From contig CM030856.1 of the NCBI GenBank assembly GCA_018105865.1, forward strand, positions 7,626,653 through 7,690,652: a DNA stretch of 64,000 bases, read 5' to 3'. This document shows, piece by piece, positions 21,192 through 32,491 of this stretch. This stretch comes from Metaphire vulgaris. Lineage: Eukaryota; Annelida; Clitellata; Crassiclitellata; Megascolecidae. Positions within the stretch are counted from its first letter, which is position 1. The number at the start of each line of letters is the position of its first letter. A program made the position numbers and the translations under genes. The notes beneath the pieces are model-generated. The model saw only the letters and a program-made list of their open reading frames with translations. It had not been told where the DNA came from and did no database searches.

Positions 21192-21585
21192 GTTCAGTAT
21201 TACTACTCCTGACTATTTTTGCACGGCTACGTACTGTACGATACATTGTTTCACGTTGTTACAGCCATCTGCGCGTACTCTGATCTTTGGGGCAGCCTAG
21301 GGTCTGGAAGTCTTATACGTTTTATAGGCATATGAAATCTAGTTCAATGCCACGCTGTCAGATCATATACATCCCTCAACCATTTGGTTTTCAAGCACAA
21401 TTTATTTGTTCACTGTGTGACAAAAAAAACTTGACCTGCAACTTTTCGGTATTTCGAGAAATTTTTCTTACATGTACAAGCTGAGGGTTGGGGCGGGTGG
21501 GGGGTCCGCCGCGAAGGTAGTATTTTGATGAAGTAGGCAGTTATTCCGGATAGCCGACAAGAAAAAATGTAGGGGAGTCCATTGG

Positions 21586-21591
21586 AATAAA
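21586..21591 (+). promoter_or_regulatory. Candidate polyadenylation signal for the LRR gene
   Basis: AATAAA about 395 bp after the stop codon, before the hAT element at 21767. It is the nearest canonical hexamer downstream that I can find. Confidence 0.4.
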
Positions 21592-21766
21592 ATATTTTGC
21601 TAGCGGTTTTCCTTTAAGGAATCTAACAATTTCGCTTATGATCACGCCTCGAATGACACTTCTGAAATCGGTCCACCACATCCGACCCCCCTCCCCGACT
21701 CCCCACCCCGCAATCCGGAAATTGAATCGATGGGCAATAATTCGCACGTTTTGTATACCTCTAACT

Positions 21767-22133
21767 CAATGGTTCTTTTCTCTCGAGATACTCGTACCCC
21801 TTAGGCGGTACTTGAAGGTTGTTGCGGGGTACGCAGAATGATCGCAGAAATAAAGTCTGTTCTAAAAGACTTTTGCTACAATTTACTTTGTGCGCTGTAC
21901 AAATACTGTGTAAATGTTTGTACCAAATTAGAAAATCTAAAGAAAAAATCCCACTTTCTGACACGTGCGCAATCTGTGACATGTTTTTGCAGTTTATAGT
22001 CTTTTCTCCCAAAATATTGCGGAGTATAAACTTCTGTCTTTGGATAGGCCTAAGGTATGCTGGCGGGGAGGTACTTTGCTCTCCTATACTTGTTTCTGGG
22101 GGTACGTGATCGTAAAAAGGTTAAGAACCACTG
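21767..22133. mobile_element. hAT-type MITE with GGTTCTTAACC-like ends
   Basis: Left end CAATGGTTCTTTTCTC, right end GGTTAAGAACCACTG; TACCCCTTAGGCGGTA and GGGGGTACG lie just inside. Flanks CTCTAACT and CTCTAAAC match at the first 6 of 8 positions. 367 bp, no ORF. Confidence 0.8.
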
Positions 22134-22312
22134 CTCTAAACTCAAACCTGCGGTCCTAGCGTATGATCTTATAAAATGCGACTGCCCGCTCCTGAAACCT
22201 GCCTGTAATAGTGTTTTCATGTAGTTCTCGTATAGGTTAGCAATAGGCGACGTTGGTCCTGCCGATAGTTTCAGGCCTAAGCATTACACTGACTTGATCT
22301 GCTGCAGTCAAA

Positions 22313-22615
22313 CAGTGGCGTAGCGTGACTTGACTTTTGTGGGGGCCCGGGGGCATCTTTGACATGGGGGCCCCAGAGTTTCGAGCTGACGAGCAAAAAA
22401 ACGTTATCATCTCCAACTTTTTCCTTTTTTAACCCTGACGAGCAAAAAAAAGGTCCTCACCGCATCATTTCCATCATTTCTAGGGTTAGGGTTAAGTTTA
22501 AGTTAGGGTTAACCCTAACCTAACCCTAGCTTAGACCCCTCTTCGGGTCCCCCCCCGCCCGGGGCCCGGGGGCAGTCAACAAAGTGCCCTCGCCCCGCCC
22601 CTAGTTACGCCACTG
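22313..22615. mobile_element. hAT-type MITE with a TTAGGG-like palindrome
   Basis: Ends CAGTGGCGTAGCGTGAC and AGTTACGCCACTG; duplication CAGTCAAA/TAGTCAAA (7 of 8). Inside are two GACGAGCAAAAAAA motifs, then a palindromic stretch at about 22480-22530 with TAGGGTTAGGGTTAA and AACCCTAACCTAACCC. The relative at 5355 keeps part of it. From 22616 to 22950 I see no gene. Confidence 0.88.
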
Positions 22616-22952
22616 TAGTCAAAAAAGCCGAACCAGTTAAGGCACCTTTGTTCTATTTTCAGCCCCATTATTCAAAGTGTTCTATATAATATTATTATAT
22701 ATATTAAACGTTATTTTACGGATTGGCGCATTTGACACCGCTCGTCTTCTAACTGTCCACTATCTCCACACGGACTATTTTGGCAACGAACCTCTGTACA
22801 GCGACGATGCTTGATGAGCGAGCAAGAGATTATAACTTATCATTAAAATTATTAATTTCTTTTGTCTGTTTTCTTTTTAAACTATTAAAGCAGATTGGAG
22901 TTGCCGCGTTGAACATGTAATTCCGAATATCTGACTCATTATTATTATTATT

Positions 22953-22960
22953 ATTATTAT

Positions 22961-23028
<68 letters not shown>

Positions 23029-23140
23029 TCGTTATTATTATTATTACAATTTATATAGCGCAGTATGCATGGCGAAGTCCAAAGCCAAAGCCAGAGGCCA
23101 AAAGCCTTTCCTACAAAGGCCGAAGCGCTTTCGCTTTATA
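22953..23140 (-). mobile_element. Retroposon 3' end with (TAG)n/(TTA)n tail
   Basis: (TTA)n, (TAG)n and again (TTA)n at 22938-23046 adjoin CAATTTATATAGCGCAGTAT. Reversed, this reads as the GCGCTATATAAATTG end plus microsatellite tail seen at 57.4 kb. The remainder to 23140 has a short AAAGCC repeat. Confidence 0.6.
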
Positions 23141-23273
23141 TGAGACGCTAATAAGAGATGCTAAATATACTCGGAATTTGCAATTCTGATAATTGTTGCA
23201 TAGAAACTGTCCCTGATCCAAGTATATAAATTAATGGGGTCCCTAAGCCCGTCATTTTTGACAGGCAAACGAC

Positions 23274-23320
23274 TAGTATATATATATATATATACACACT
23301 AGTGTATATATATGTATATT

Positions 23321-23405
<85 letters not shown>
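23274..23405. repeat. (TA)n microsatellite
   Basis: TA repeats with CACAC and GTATAT interruptions. Confidence 0.95.
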
Positions 23406-23407
<2 letters not shown>

Positions 23408-23451
23408 GGCTAGTGTATATGCATGTTACTTTTTATGAACAAGTCACAACA

Positions 23452-23575
23452 TTGGCGTAAACGTTAATGAAAAAGTGGAGTGCAAACCCCCATGTCCTCC
23501 CATTCCTTATGGCAGCCTCCATTCAAAAAGTGGAGGGGGAATCGAGCCTACAGGTCTAATAGAAGTTTACACCCA
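23452..23575. mobile_element. MITE, family D (GGCGTAAAC)
   Basis: TTGGCGTAAACGTTAATGAA, GCAAACCCCCATGTCCTCC, AAAAAGTGGAGGGGGAATCG and AATAGAAGTTTACACCC; same order as 48937. Inverted ends are imperfect. Confidence 0.65.
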
Positions 23576-23972
23576 GCCCATGTGTCATAATTTATTAGCT
23601 TGTCTAATGAAATGTATCATATATACTGGACCATGGCCTTAATCGACTTGAGCCGGACTGCTACAGATGTGACTGGTGGAGACCCCTGAGCTTAACGGTT
23701 TCCAGGGTCCCAATTATTTGTAGTCCGGAGTACGCCACTGCGTGGATGTTAACCCAGGTGGAGACTTATCGTGATTCTGCGAATGCTCGTTTGCACGTGT
23801 AATTCCGTCGAATGAGTCTGCACCGACTTCATTTAACTGCAATTGGAACTTTACCTACTATGTGCATAGGTTATTTACCGACCCAAAATAAGATAACGAT
23901 GGCCCCTTGAATCGATTAATCCGACAAGGGTGCCGTCTCTTGACAAGATCAAATCCCAATGTTCGGGAAGAA

Positions 23973-24004
<32 letters not shown>

Positions 24005-24038
24005 AAAAATAAATAATATATATATATAGGGTTGTTAT

Positions 24039-24540
24039 CAGTGGCGGTTCCACTTGGAGCACGAGTGGGGATGCATCCCCTCCGCCGGACTTTTTTGCTT
24101 GTCAAACTACAGTGTATTTTTGGGTAAAAGTCAAGCAAAATGACGGGGGGAAACTGCGGATGACCTTTTTTGCTTGTCAACCCATTTTCGGTAAAAGTCT
24201 ATTAAAATTTGGGAAAAAAATGCCTTTTTGCTTGTCAGCCCTTTTTCTTTTTCGGCCAAGTTTATTGATTTTCCCCTCTCTTTTCATCCCCCATCAACTT
24301 ATCATGAATTCATTCCATTCCCCTCCAGGGGCGTAGCCAGGAATTTGATTTGGGAGGGTATAAATATTGGGTGGGGGTATAAACCTTAACTACGTATAAC
24401 CCATATAAACTACATATAACCATATATAAATCACATTAAAATATTTAAGGTAGACTGATTTGGGGGGTATATATACAGATATACCCCCCGTCGCTACGCC
24501 CCTGTCCCCCTCCCACCAAGAAATCCTGGATCCGCCACTG
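24039..24540. mobile_element. hAT-type MITE, family C, with nested MITE
   Basis: Ends CAGTGGCGGTTCCACTTG and GGATCCGCCACTG, duplication GTTGTTAT/GTAGTTAT (7 of 8). GGGGATGCATCCCC lies near the left end. Three TTTTTGCTTGTCA motifs lie at about 24085, 24168 and 24225, each beside a GTAAAAGT or similar block. A second element (24326-24504) splits the right part. An (AAAT)n tract at 23968-24010 precedes it. Confidence 0.9.
24326..24504. mobile_element. MITE nested in family C (CAGGGGCGTAGCC)
   Basis: 179 bp with ends CAGGGGCGTAGCCAGGAA and TCGCTACGCCCCTG; duplication TTCCCCTC/TCCCCCTC (7 of 8). Interior has repeated ACTA(C/T)ATATAAC units. Confidence 0.88.
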
Positions 24541-24783
24541 GTAGTTATTGTTTGATAGGAATATGCTTACTGGTTTCAATTGCTGACAAATAACTTTATT
24601 TTGGGTTTGTTTTCGGAACTAAGACTAAAATAGTCTCGAGGATACAGTCTTTTATTTAGCTCATCAGAACACTTTCTTTTTCTCGACCAAAAGAATTGCA
24701 CGTTTTCAAGGGGCCACCATCCACTTTGGACGTGTCTAAATTCGAATAACAATCAGAGCACAAACGTTAATGAAACCTGTGTG

Positions 24784-24956
24784 CAGGGTTTAATCTAGGC
24801 CGTTTCCGGGGGGGGGGGAATTGCCCTTCCTCCGGAAATTACAAATTCCCCCGGAAATTTCGGCATACTACATCAACTAACAGGAGCCCCTAGCTGACTT
24901 CCCCCCGGCCTTGTCATCCCCCGCCCCCCGGAGTCCGGAGTCTAGATTAAACACTG
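24784..24956. mobile_element. hAT-type MITE, family H
   Basis: Ends CAGGGTTTAATCTAGGC and GTCTAGATTAAACACTG; exact 8-bp duplication CCTGTGTG (24776-24783 and 24957-24964). Interior CCGGAAATT blocks are shared with 33268. Confidence 0.95.
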
Positions 24957-25124
24957 CCTGTGTGCAAGTCCGTTAAATCTACACTCGACAGCGTATAGCA
25001 CATCCAGTCATTTCTATTAATTTATAAGTCTGCAGTTGTTTTAAACAATTAGAAATGTTTCGGACAACAGCCAATTCAATGAAAATTTGCTCCCCTCCTA
25101 ACAGGCCTGGAAAAACACTGGAAA

Positions 25125-25680
25125 CAGACAACCACAGGAACAATCAACGACAAAGTCCTCAAAAGATGAATAACTTGGTTTAGTGGTGTCTACAGAATTG
25201 GAAACAACGGATGGACCTACAAAGCACTAAATACATGCAAAAATAGAAGGAAACAGAGGGCGAGGACAGTGGCGGCTCCAGGATTTGGCAAGTGGGAAGG
25301 GGGCGTTGTGGTGGCAACCCCTAATCATGGGGGCCTACCATTTGTTGTTATGTATGTAGCATTAAGTATAGGGTCCCAACAGGGGACACTGGGGGACCAG
25401 GCACGAAATAGGGGCCCGGCCCCCGGGCCCTCCCTGTGGAGCCGCCAATGTGCGAGGAAGAGCAAGAAAAGATGTATGGATGGCATCAAAGAAGACTTGG
25501 AAATGAACAATGTGGCAGTTGTAGAAGGATACAGATTAGCACATGACCGACCGAAGTGGAATGGTTTCGTATCTAACTAAGCGCATAGGAATAAGAAGCT
25601 ACTTCGGTGCTTCTTTTGAAAGCGCTATAGAAGTTAACGAGATTGTTAACGAGATTTTACTTACTTACTTACTGCCGCCA
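25125..25680 (+). mobile_element. LINE 3' end split by a MITE
   Basis: Frames before 25266 end in KIEGNRARG; after 25451 they continue RGRARKDVWMASKKTWK or, in the other frame, MDGIKEDLEMNNVAVVEGYR and RPKWNGFVSN then stop. This is the same C-terminus as at 6.6 and 59.9 kb. A tail AAGCGCTATAGAAGTTAACG and (TTAC)n ends it near 25675. Confidence 0.75.
25267..25450. mobile_element. hAT-type MITE, family A, inside a LINE
   Basis: 184 bp, ends CAGTGGCGGCTCCAGGATTT and GAGCCGCCAATG; duplication GGCGAGGA/TGCGAGGA (7 of 8). Confidence 0.93.
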
Positions 25681-25961
25681 TGCAAGCAGAAAGTGAAACT
25701 GATGATGAAAAATCTCTAATAGGATCAAGAGTTAGATTTCCAGCAAGAGCTTAATTTCAACTGTTCTACAAGAATGCCAAATATTTGAAAAATGTAATAA
25801 TAAACGAGAATCTGTCTCTTTATTCCTACCATAATTATTATTTCAGCAAATTATTAACGTTCCAAAATGTTCTATTTTGTTCTAAAAATCGATTCGATCA
25901 AATATGGTCTCTGTGACATCAGAATTTTTGTTTTCACGTACGTTTTGCTATTGTTCTTAAT

Positions 25962-26213
25962 CAGGTCCGTCTTTACGTGTTAAAAATCGGGCACAGTGCC
26001 CGGGGCCCCGCGCATCTTAGGGGCCCCGCGCCGCGCGGAAACATTTTTTGCTTGTCAACACCCACAAACGTTTGGAGATGACCTTTTTTCCTTGTCAACA
26101 TTCAAAAACGTTTTGAAAATTACCTTTTTTGCTTGTCAACATTTAATCTTCACATCTAGGGCCCCGCAGGCCGCCAGGTGCCCGGGGCTCCATACAGGTA
26201 TGAGACGGGCCTG
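25962..26213. mobile_element. hAT-type MITE, family G
   Basis: Ends CAGGTCCGTCTTTACGTG and GAGACGGGCCTG; duplication TTCTTAAT/TTCCTAAT (7 of 8). Three TTTTTTGCTTGTCAACA-type motifs lie at about 26043, 26086 and 26127, and GGGGCCCCGCGCCGCGCGG lies near the left end. Sister copy at 35579. Confidence 0.92.
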
Positions 26214-26405
26214 TTCCTAATAACGAGTCTGAAAGTATAGACCAAAAATTGTACAGAATTTTTACACGGTACGGTAGTGGCAACACTGCTAAGTCAAAGC
26301 AGTGTTCTCAGATTCAGCTATTTCAGGTCGTTATTCAGGTACTGGTACCTGTAGGCTATCCTCCGAGTACTTCCCTTATGGAAGGACCTCATGGTGCTAG
26401 AGGAG

Positions 26406-26690
26406 CATGGGCGTACCTAGTGTATTTGGCTCTCATGGCAGGGGGCCAGATACTTCTAGTACATTGGCAAATAAACAAATCTTTAATTAACAAATGACAT
26501 TTTATTACCATAAGGTTAAAACTACAGATGCAATTTTCTTGCTTTTATCGATGCGATGTGTATACCTCCCCAAAAAAAAAAAAATCAGGCTACTTTAAAG
26601 TTTTTAAAGATTTTCAGCGTTTTTAAAGATTTAAACTCCCCTCAAATCGCATTATACCCCACAATCAAATTCCTGGATACGCCCCTGTCT
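26406..26690. mobile_element. Probable MITE (GGGCGTACCTAG / GGATACGCCCCTG)
   Basis: CATGGGCGTACCTAG at the left and TTCCTGGATACGCCCCTG at the right are imperfectly inverted. No duplication found. Confidence 0.5.
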
Positions 26691-26811
26691 GTGATGTGCT
26701 CACAGTTTTCTCAGTTTCTTCTCTTTCTACGCTGAGTAGAGATCAAGATCACAGAGTTCTTCGAAATCTTTTAAAGGATTCTTCAAGTGTCGCCCGGGGC
26801 ACCTGCCTACT

Positions 26812-26812
<1 letters not shown>

Positions 26813-26888
<76 letters not shown>
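26813..26888. repeat. (TA)n microsatellite
   Basis: About 38 perfect TA units. Confidence 0.97.
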
Positions 26889-26890
<2 letters not shown>

Positions 26891-26932
26891 CACGCCACTT
26901 GAGAGGGCGATCGCACAAAGGCAGAAACATAG

Positions 26933-27192
26933 CAGAGCCGTAACTATAGGGTTTTCGGCGCCCGGGACAAGATTTACATTTTGCGCCCCTAAATTACGGT
27001 GATGACCTTTTTTTAGTTATCACAGCGTTTACTTATGGGTTGATGACCTTTTTTAGTCGTGACAACGTCACAAATTATCCGGCACAGCTATTTTATTTAT
27101 TTATTATTTTATTTTTTCACATCCAAAATGCGCCCCCCACCGGTCGGCGCCCGGGGCGGCTTGCCCCCTGCCTCGACCTAGCTACGGCTCTG
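26933..27192. mobile_element. hAT-type MITE, family F
   Basis: 260 bp, ends CAGAGCCGTAACTATAGGG and TAGCTACGGCTCTG; exact 8-bp duplication AAACATAG (26925-26932 and 27193-27200). Two GATGACCTTTTTT(T)AG motifs inside. Inverse-oriented sister at 38471. Confidence 0.95.
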
Positions 27193-27689
27193 AAACATAG
27201 AAGAAATGAAGCTTCTGATAAGGCTTCATTTGACAATAAAACCATGTCAATGTCTCTTTTGGCTAAAACGAGTCAAAAAAGCCATCAGGCCCATCACCCA
27301 GATTTCCAGAGATAAACACAGAAGAACGAATGAGATCAATAACATGTTTGTTCGTCGCAGACTCAAAATGGCAAAGTTGTCTCCTAAAAATATCCACAAA
27401 AAGCAAAATGCCCCTTGAACACGGGTTCAATTCGTACTCTTCAGCCACAGCCATATAGGCGGCCTACTAAAAATCTGAGACTGCTTGCTCTTGGTCTACT
27501 TACTTATTTATTGTAGGCCCCTAGTCCTATTAATTGCTAGGCTGTCTGTTCCAATGGCCTAAAGACGTAGGCTATACTGGTCAGACTAAACTTTATGCCT
27601 AAGTGTGGCCCGCAGATTCGTCGCTTTCTGTTTGCGTAGAACTTACACTCTGTGCTCATATGCAGCAGCGTCTTGCTTGAATTTTTTTC

Positions 27690-28030
27690 ATACAGCCAGT
27701 GTCATCATCATCATTAACCGTGGGCTCATCGCCCGTTGGTGTATTATGCCATCTCCACAGTTTTCTGCCATTCTTTCCTGTCCGTTGCTCTGTGACTAAG
27801 ATCCTGTAAACTGCTTCCACGCCATTCTTCAATATCATCACACCATTCCCTGTGTGGTCTTGACCCTCCATTATTCCAAACATTAGAGCTTTGATCTTTC
27901 TGTCCTCTTTCATTCTGCATATGTGTCCAAAGTTGTGTACGGTTTGTTTGGGCTGAATTCTCCTGTATACAGCCTGAAAAATTTGTGTTCCGGAATGTGT
28001 GATCGTTCGTAGTGGGCCTACAGAGAAGAC
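27690..28030 (-). mobile_element. LINE C-terminal remnant
   Basis: Minus-strand frame: RTITHSGTQIFQAVYRRIQP, HNFGHICRMKEDRKIKALMF, then GKNGRKLWRWHNTPTGDEPT. The FGHICRMxxDR motif and later tryptophan match the LINE end at 59.9 kb. No intact RT remains. Confidence 0.65.
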
Positions 28031-28488
28031 AGCGTGAATTTTTTTGTGAAAATGTTTGCCTAGAGAAGCGAAGGACCGCAAGCAGTGTGGCACTGGCTGG
28101 ACTGCCTGCAGCTTTCGATTTAACTGGGTGGGGTGGGGTGGGGGTTTAGACCCCTCCAGGTCGGAAATCGATATCACGACAAATCTGTTATGACCGTCCA
28201 CTCTCCAAAATAATGGAAATAGAAAATTATTTGTGGTACGACAGTAGCACAACCATAGGCGTAAACTTCTATTGGGGTATCTAGGCTCGATAGAGAAAGG
28301 AATAGGGGTTGTACCCCCGCACTTTTCATCCAAGTTTTTATATTGAATTTGCTCCTCCGTTCTTCATATACTTCCAGGGGAAGATTCCATCGCGTTTGTG
28401 AGATCTTGAAATTTTTTGCTTAGAAATGTTTTCAAGATCATCAACTTTTCAGAACTCTCTGTACTTTTTCTAATCTGCTGCTGACGAA

Positions 28489-28669
28489 CAGGGCGCGATT
28501 TGTAGGGAGAAGAGGGATTTCCTCCCCCCACTGCCCAACTGCATCCCCTACTGCTATAACCCTTCACCACTATGTCTCCCACTGCTACATTTCCCCAACA
28601 ACTACATCCCCCCAAACTCTTCCCCCCCCAAATATTCCCCCCACTGCTCCAGTCACAAATCGCACCCTG
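28489..28669. mobile_element. hAT-type MITE, CAGGGCGCGATTTG family
   Basis: 181 bp, ends CAGGGCGCGATTTGTAGG and GTCACAAATCGCACCCTG; exact 8-bp duplication CTGACGAA (28481-28488 and 28670-28677). Interior has a degenerate tandem pattern of CCCCACTGC(T)AC units. Family D-like scraps lie at 28250-28345. Confidence 0.94.
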
Positions 28670-28908
28670 CTGACGAACAACTTCAAGGGGCCGTCTTTGG
28701 TTGGCCTATCTCAGTCTTCTCGTATTTTAAAGTCGTTCTATGAAAATATGCTGAAGATAAGCCTATAGGCTATTTTTTTCGGTTCACTTTAATGGGGTTA
28801 TTTCAGAAATCAGTTGGAGAAATCCATCTTTCGAGAGACCTTGATACAATTTCTGAGCTTGGCTTCGCAGGATTTTCTAAGCTGAAGCAATTATTTGAAG
28901 GAAGAAAA

Positions 28909-29449
28909 CAGTGGCGTATCCAGGGTTCCAGAATAGGGCAGGCACATCGGGATTTTCGGTCCAAAAGTCTTGACGAGCAAAAAAGGCAGTCGTCTCAAAC
29001 GCTTTGAAGTCTGGTGCGTCCCCCAGATCTGATACTACCCCACCCCGCCCCAACTACTCACCAGTTGTGGACGAATCTCACGACGACCGGCCCCGGCCCC
29101 GGCCCCCCCCTGGCCCCGGCCCCGGCCCCGGCCCCCGGCCCCGGCCCCGGCCCCGGCCCCGGCCCCGGCCCCGGCCCCGCCCCGGCCCCGGCCCCGGCCC
29201 CGGCCCCGGCCCCGGCCCTGGCCCCGGCCCCGGCCCCGGCCCCGGCCCCGGCCCCGGCCCCGGCCCCGGCCCCGCCCCCCGGCCCGGCCCCCCGCCCCGG
29301 CCCCGGCCCCGGCCCCGGCCCCGGCCCCGGCCCCCGGCCCCGGCCCCGGCCCCCGGCCCCGGCCCCGGCCCCGGCCCCGGCCCCGGCCCCGGCCCTGGCC
29401 CCGGCCCGGCCCGAATATGGGGCCGGACCTCCAAGGGGCTACGCCAATG
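28909..29449. mobile_element. hAT-type MITE carrying a GGGGCC-type expansion
   Basis: Ends CAGTGGCGTATCCAGGG and GGGGCTACGCCAATG; exact 8-bp duplication GAAGAAAA (28901-28908 and 29450-29457). One GACGAGCAAAAAAGG motif lies at about 28972. Most of the right half is a G/C hexanucleotide array. Confidence 0.95.
29087..29413. repeat. (CCCCGG)n hexanucleotide array, about 325 bp
   Basis: Near-perfect CCGGCC/CCCCGG units, with a few C-run and CCCTGG interruptions. Poly(Pro-Gly), Pro-Ala, Gly-Arg and Gly-Ala frames on both strands arise from the repeat and are not supported genes. The minus strand is G-run rich and could form quadruplexes. Confidence 0.97.
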
Positions 29450-30783
29450 GAAGAAAACGAAGTTTTCCACAGAAAAGCCAGACGATTCAATCAATTAAAC
29501 TAATTATCTATGAAACTAGCCAGCAGGCCTGATGTTCGTTTCTTATGTCTAGGCTCAACTGTTTTTTTTTCTTTCTCGTTCTCGCAAAAAACCAGACAAT
29601 ATTAACACAAACATACATTAATTAAGCCTACTGTATGTTCAACAATTAAAGACTCGTTATTCGCAATAGAGAAAGTTCGGGGCTTTTTGCAGACAGAACT
29701 TTTGCGTCGAAAATCGTTTCAGACGCAGACGGCAACTGCAGTGGGGGGTGGGGGGTGGCAGCCTTCTACATGTACCTACTTCGTCATTTCAGCGATCGTT
29801 TTCTTACGGAGTGTAGGCGAATTATGCCAAATCCCATTAGTCGTGGCTGGGTTCGTTTCGTTCCGTAGCTTGTTTATCCTTTCTAATAAGAACTATGATC
29901 ATATCGTTCCAGGTGTCAACTCGGGAGTTTGTATCCACAACGCGTTAATTTGAATAAACGATGACGCAACAACAGCATGCGGTTTATTTATAACCCAGGT
30001 CTCGGCGGCGGCGTTTGGACGAGCGATACTGGCCTGTAGCGCGATACGCGGGGCTGTCTACGCGGGGGGGGGGAGGGGAATGCATTATATGGTGGAGAAA
30101 GTAAGCAAATCTTGCTGCTGATAAAACGCTATTAGGTTATATGTAAGCAGTTTGAATAAAACAGATGGTGGATATATAGTGTAGCAGACTTTGCTACATG
30201 TCTGGCGATATCATCTCCCGAACAATATACAAACGGCCGAACGAACCGGGGCCCGCACGGTAGTATCGTCTTACCTGATCCCCCCCCCAAATGCAACCTA
30301 TGCGCAGTAATGAAATTACCGCGGTTCAAATGTTAGATATAATAATAATATTTTATAAGCCGCGCGTCTTTGTAGTCCGGCACGGCACCAGTACCGTGAA
30401 AATTTATCGTAACCTTGGAGACTTGGGAGTTCCGTAGGTTAATTCGACCTGGGACCCTGAGATTTAGTGCCTTTTGAAGAAGTCCTTATATATATCGCTT
30501 GCGCTGCAAGAACTATACTGGCAACATCGTTGCGCGGGTGTGATTTACGATTCGCACAAATTAGACGGAGTCGATAAAGAAAGTACTGTAGGCCTACTTC
30601 ACTCTCAGAACGATCTCACTTTCAACGAAAATTTACTCGGTTGTAAACGATTACGGGGGAAAATAAGGTTCGAGTGTCATTTTCGAAGCGCCGGTCTATA
30701 ATAAAGACGAAACCTCGCTCAGAGTTCATTAATTATTATATTATATTATAACACATGACCTCAGCTATGAGTTCGTTCGTGCT
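29450..30783. other. No gene recognised
   Basis: Mixed DNA. At 30060-30310 there are G- and C-run scraps without paired termini. An open frame at 30474-30701 has no splice or homology support. Confidence 0.4.
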
Positions 30784-30957
30784 CAGTGTTGGAGTTGCCG
30801 GGGGGAGGGGGGGTTGGGGTTGGGGGTTGAACCTCCCCAGCTAACTTTGCAACCCTCACAGAAATCGCAAATCGAGTACATGCAGTCTCTGTCATTCATT
30901 GAATTTCAGTTTTCAACCCCACCCCACCCCAGCTCAAATTTCACAACTCCAACACTG
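30784..30957. mobile_element. MITE, family I
   Basis: Ends CAGTGTTGGAGTTGCCGGGG and TTTCACAACTCCAACACTG; flanks TTCGTGCT/TTCGTACG (6 of 8). Shares CTAACTTTGCAA and AGTACATGCA with 12838. Confidence 0.85.
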
Positions 30958-30981
30958 TTCGTACGGGTCCTGACATGATAA

Positions 30982-31154
<173 letters not shown>

Positions 31155-31860
31155 GTCGCCTGGACAGCTGGAGTCCGTTGCTCCAGTCTTCCACTATAGC
31201 AATGTCCGCGACCGAGGGCAATGTTCCATTCGCGCGCTATGGCGGAGGGGATCCGTCTCCAATCTGCAGGATTCAAGGACGCCGCGATCTTCCATGTCAG
31301 TGGCGTAGCCAAAGGGGGATTTTGGAGGTTAAACCACCCCTCTTGATTGGCCGGCCAACAAATTATTTTATTGCGTATTATTATTCTGTGGGTGGAGGGT
31401 CGCCAATATCGAGTTTAAGGTAGCAAAATAAATAAATAAATAAATTTAATTGTACAGGGGCTGTCCGCGCACTCGTGTAGCTAGCCTATATTATAAGTAG
31501 CTTAACCGAGGGAAATTATAGGTGACGAACATTTTTTCCTTGTCGTGATTTTAGAAGTCGAAAATGGCCGTATTAAGCAATTTCAAAAACATTCCATGTT
31601 TTAGTTTTTCACTGGACCAGCTTTCTAGCCTAGGAACATCTCAAATAGGCCCCTACATCCCAATTTGTACAACAAGCACCGTTTTCATGACCTAAAATCA
31701 GGCCACCGGTCAACATTATTACCTCGATTTTTTTAACCAACCCGGGAAGTTTACTCCACAAGCGACCTTCGTCATCTCTGTAACCCCTTCCTTCAAGAGT
31801 TCAACCTTGTGCATACGTTTGAAAGCACATCTAAATGTAGCCTACATTACGCATTACATT

Positions 31861-32063
<203 letters not shown>

Positions 32064-32301
32064 CATATATATTTATTTATTATTTATTTCTTTAAAGGTA
32101 GTCTATAAGTCTTATCTTTTAGGAAAACCTCGGCCGTGAGCATATCAGTTGTCTCGTTTTAAATAGATCGAGCCCAATGTTTACAGCAGGAACATTGGCA
32201 TTGCACAGACGCGCGCGCACGCGCACACACAGGACGGCACAATCGGTTATTTTGATTTTTTTAAAGCAGTGTTGTGCTTTTACTGTCTCGAAAGGTCGAA
32301 G

Positions 32302-32304
<3 letters not shown>

Positions 32305-32365
<61 letters not shown>

Positions 32366-32420
32366 TCAGCTCAGGATTCCGCAATTGAGGTATCCGGGAC
32401 ACAAGAGAGAGAGGGAGGGA

Positions 32421-32489
<69 letters not shown>
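32305..32489. repeat. (TA)n followed by (GA)n
   Basis: TA array at 32305-32364 and GA array at 32403-32489. From 32490 to 33267 I see no gene. Confidence 0.97.

Positions 32490-32491
<2 letters not shown>

Noticed and set aside
22480..22531. A telomere or chromosome end
   Set aside because: Few units, palindromic, and inside a MITE with flanking duplication.
29004..29532. Long Pro/Gly/Ala/Arg frames on both strands
   Set aside because: They are translations of the CCCCGG array in every frame; both strands and all frames are open because the unit is six bases.
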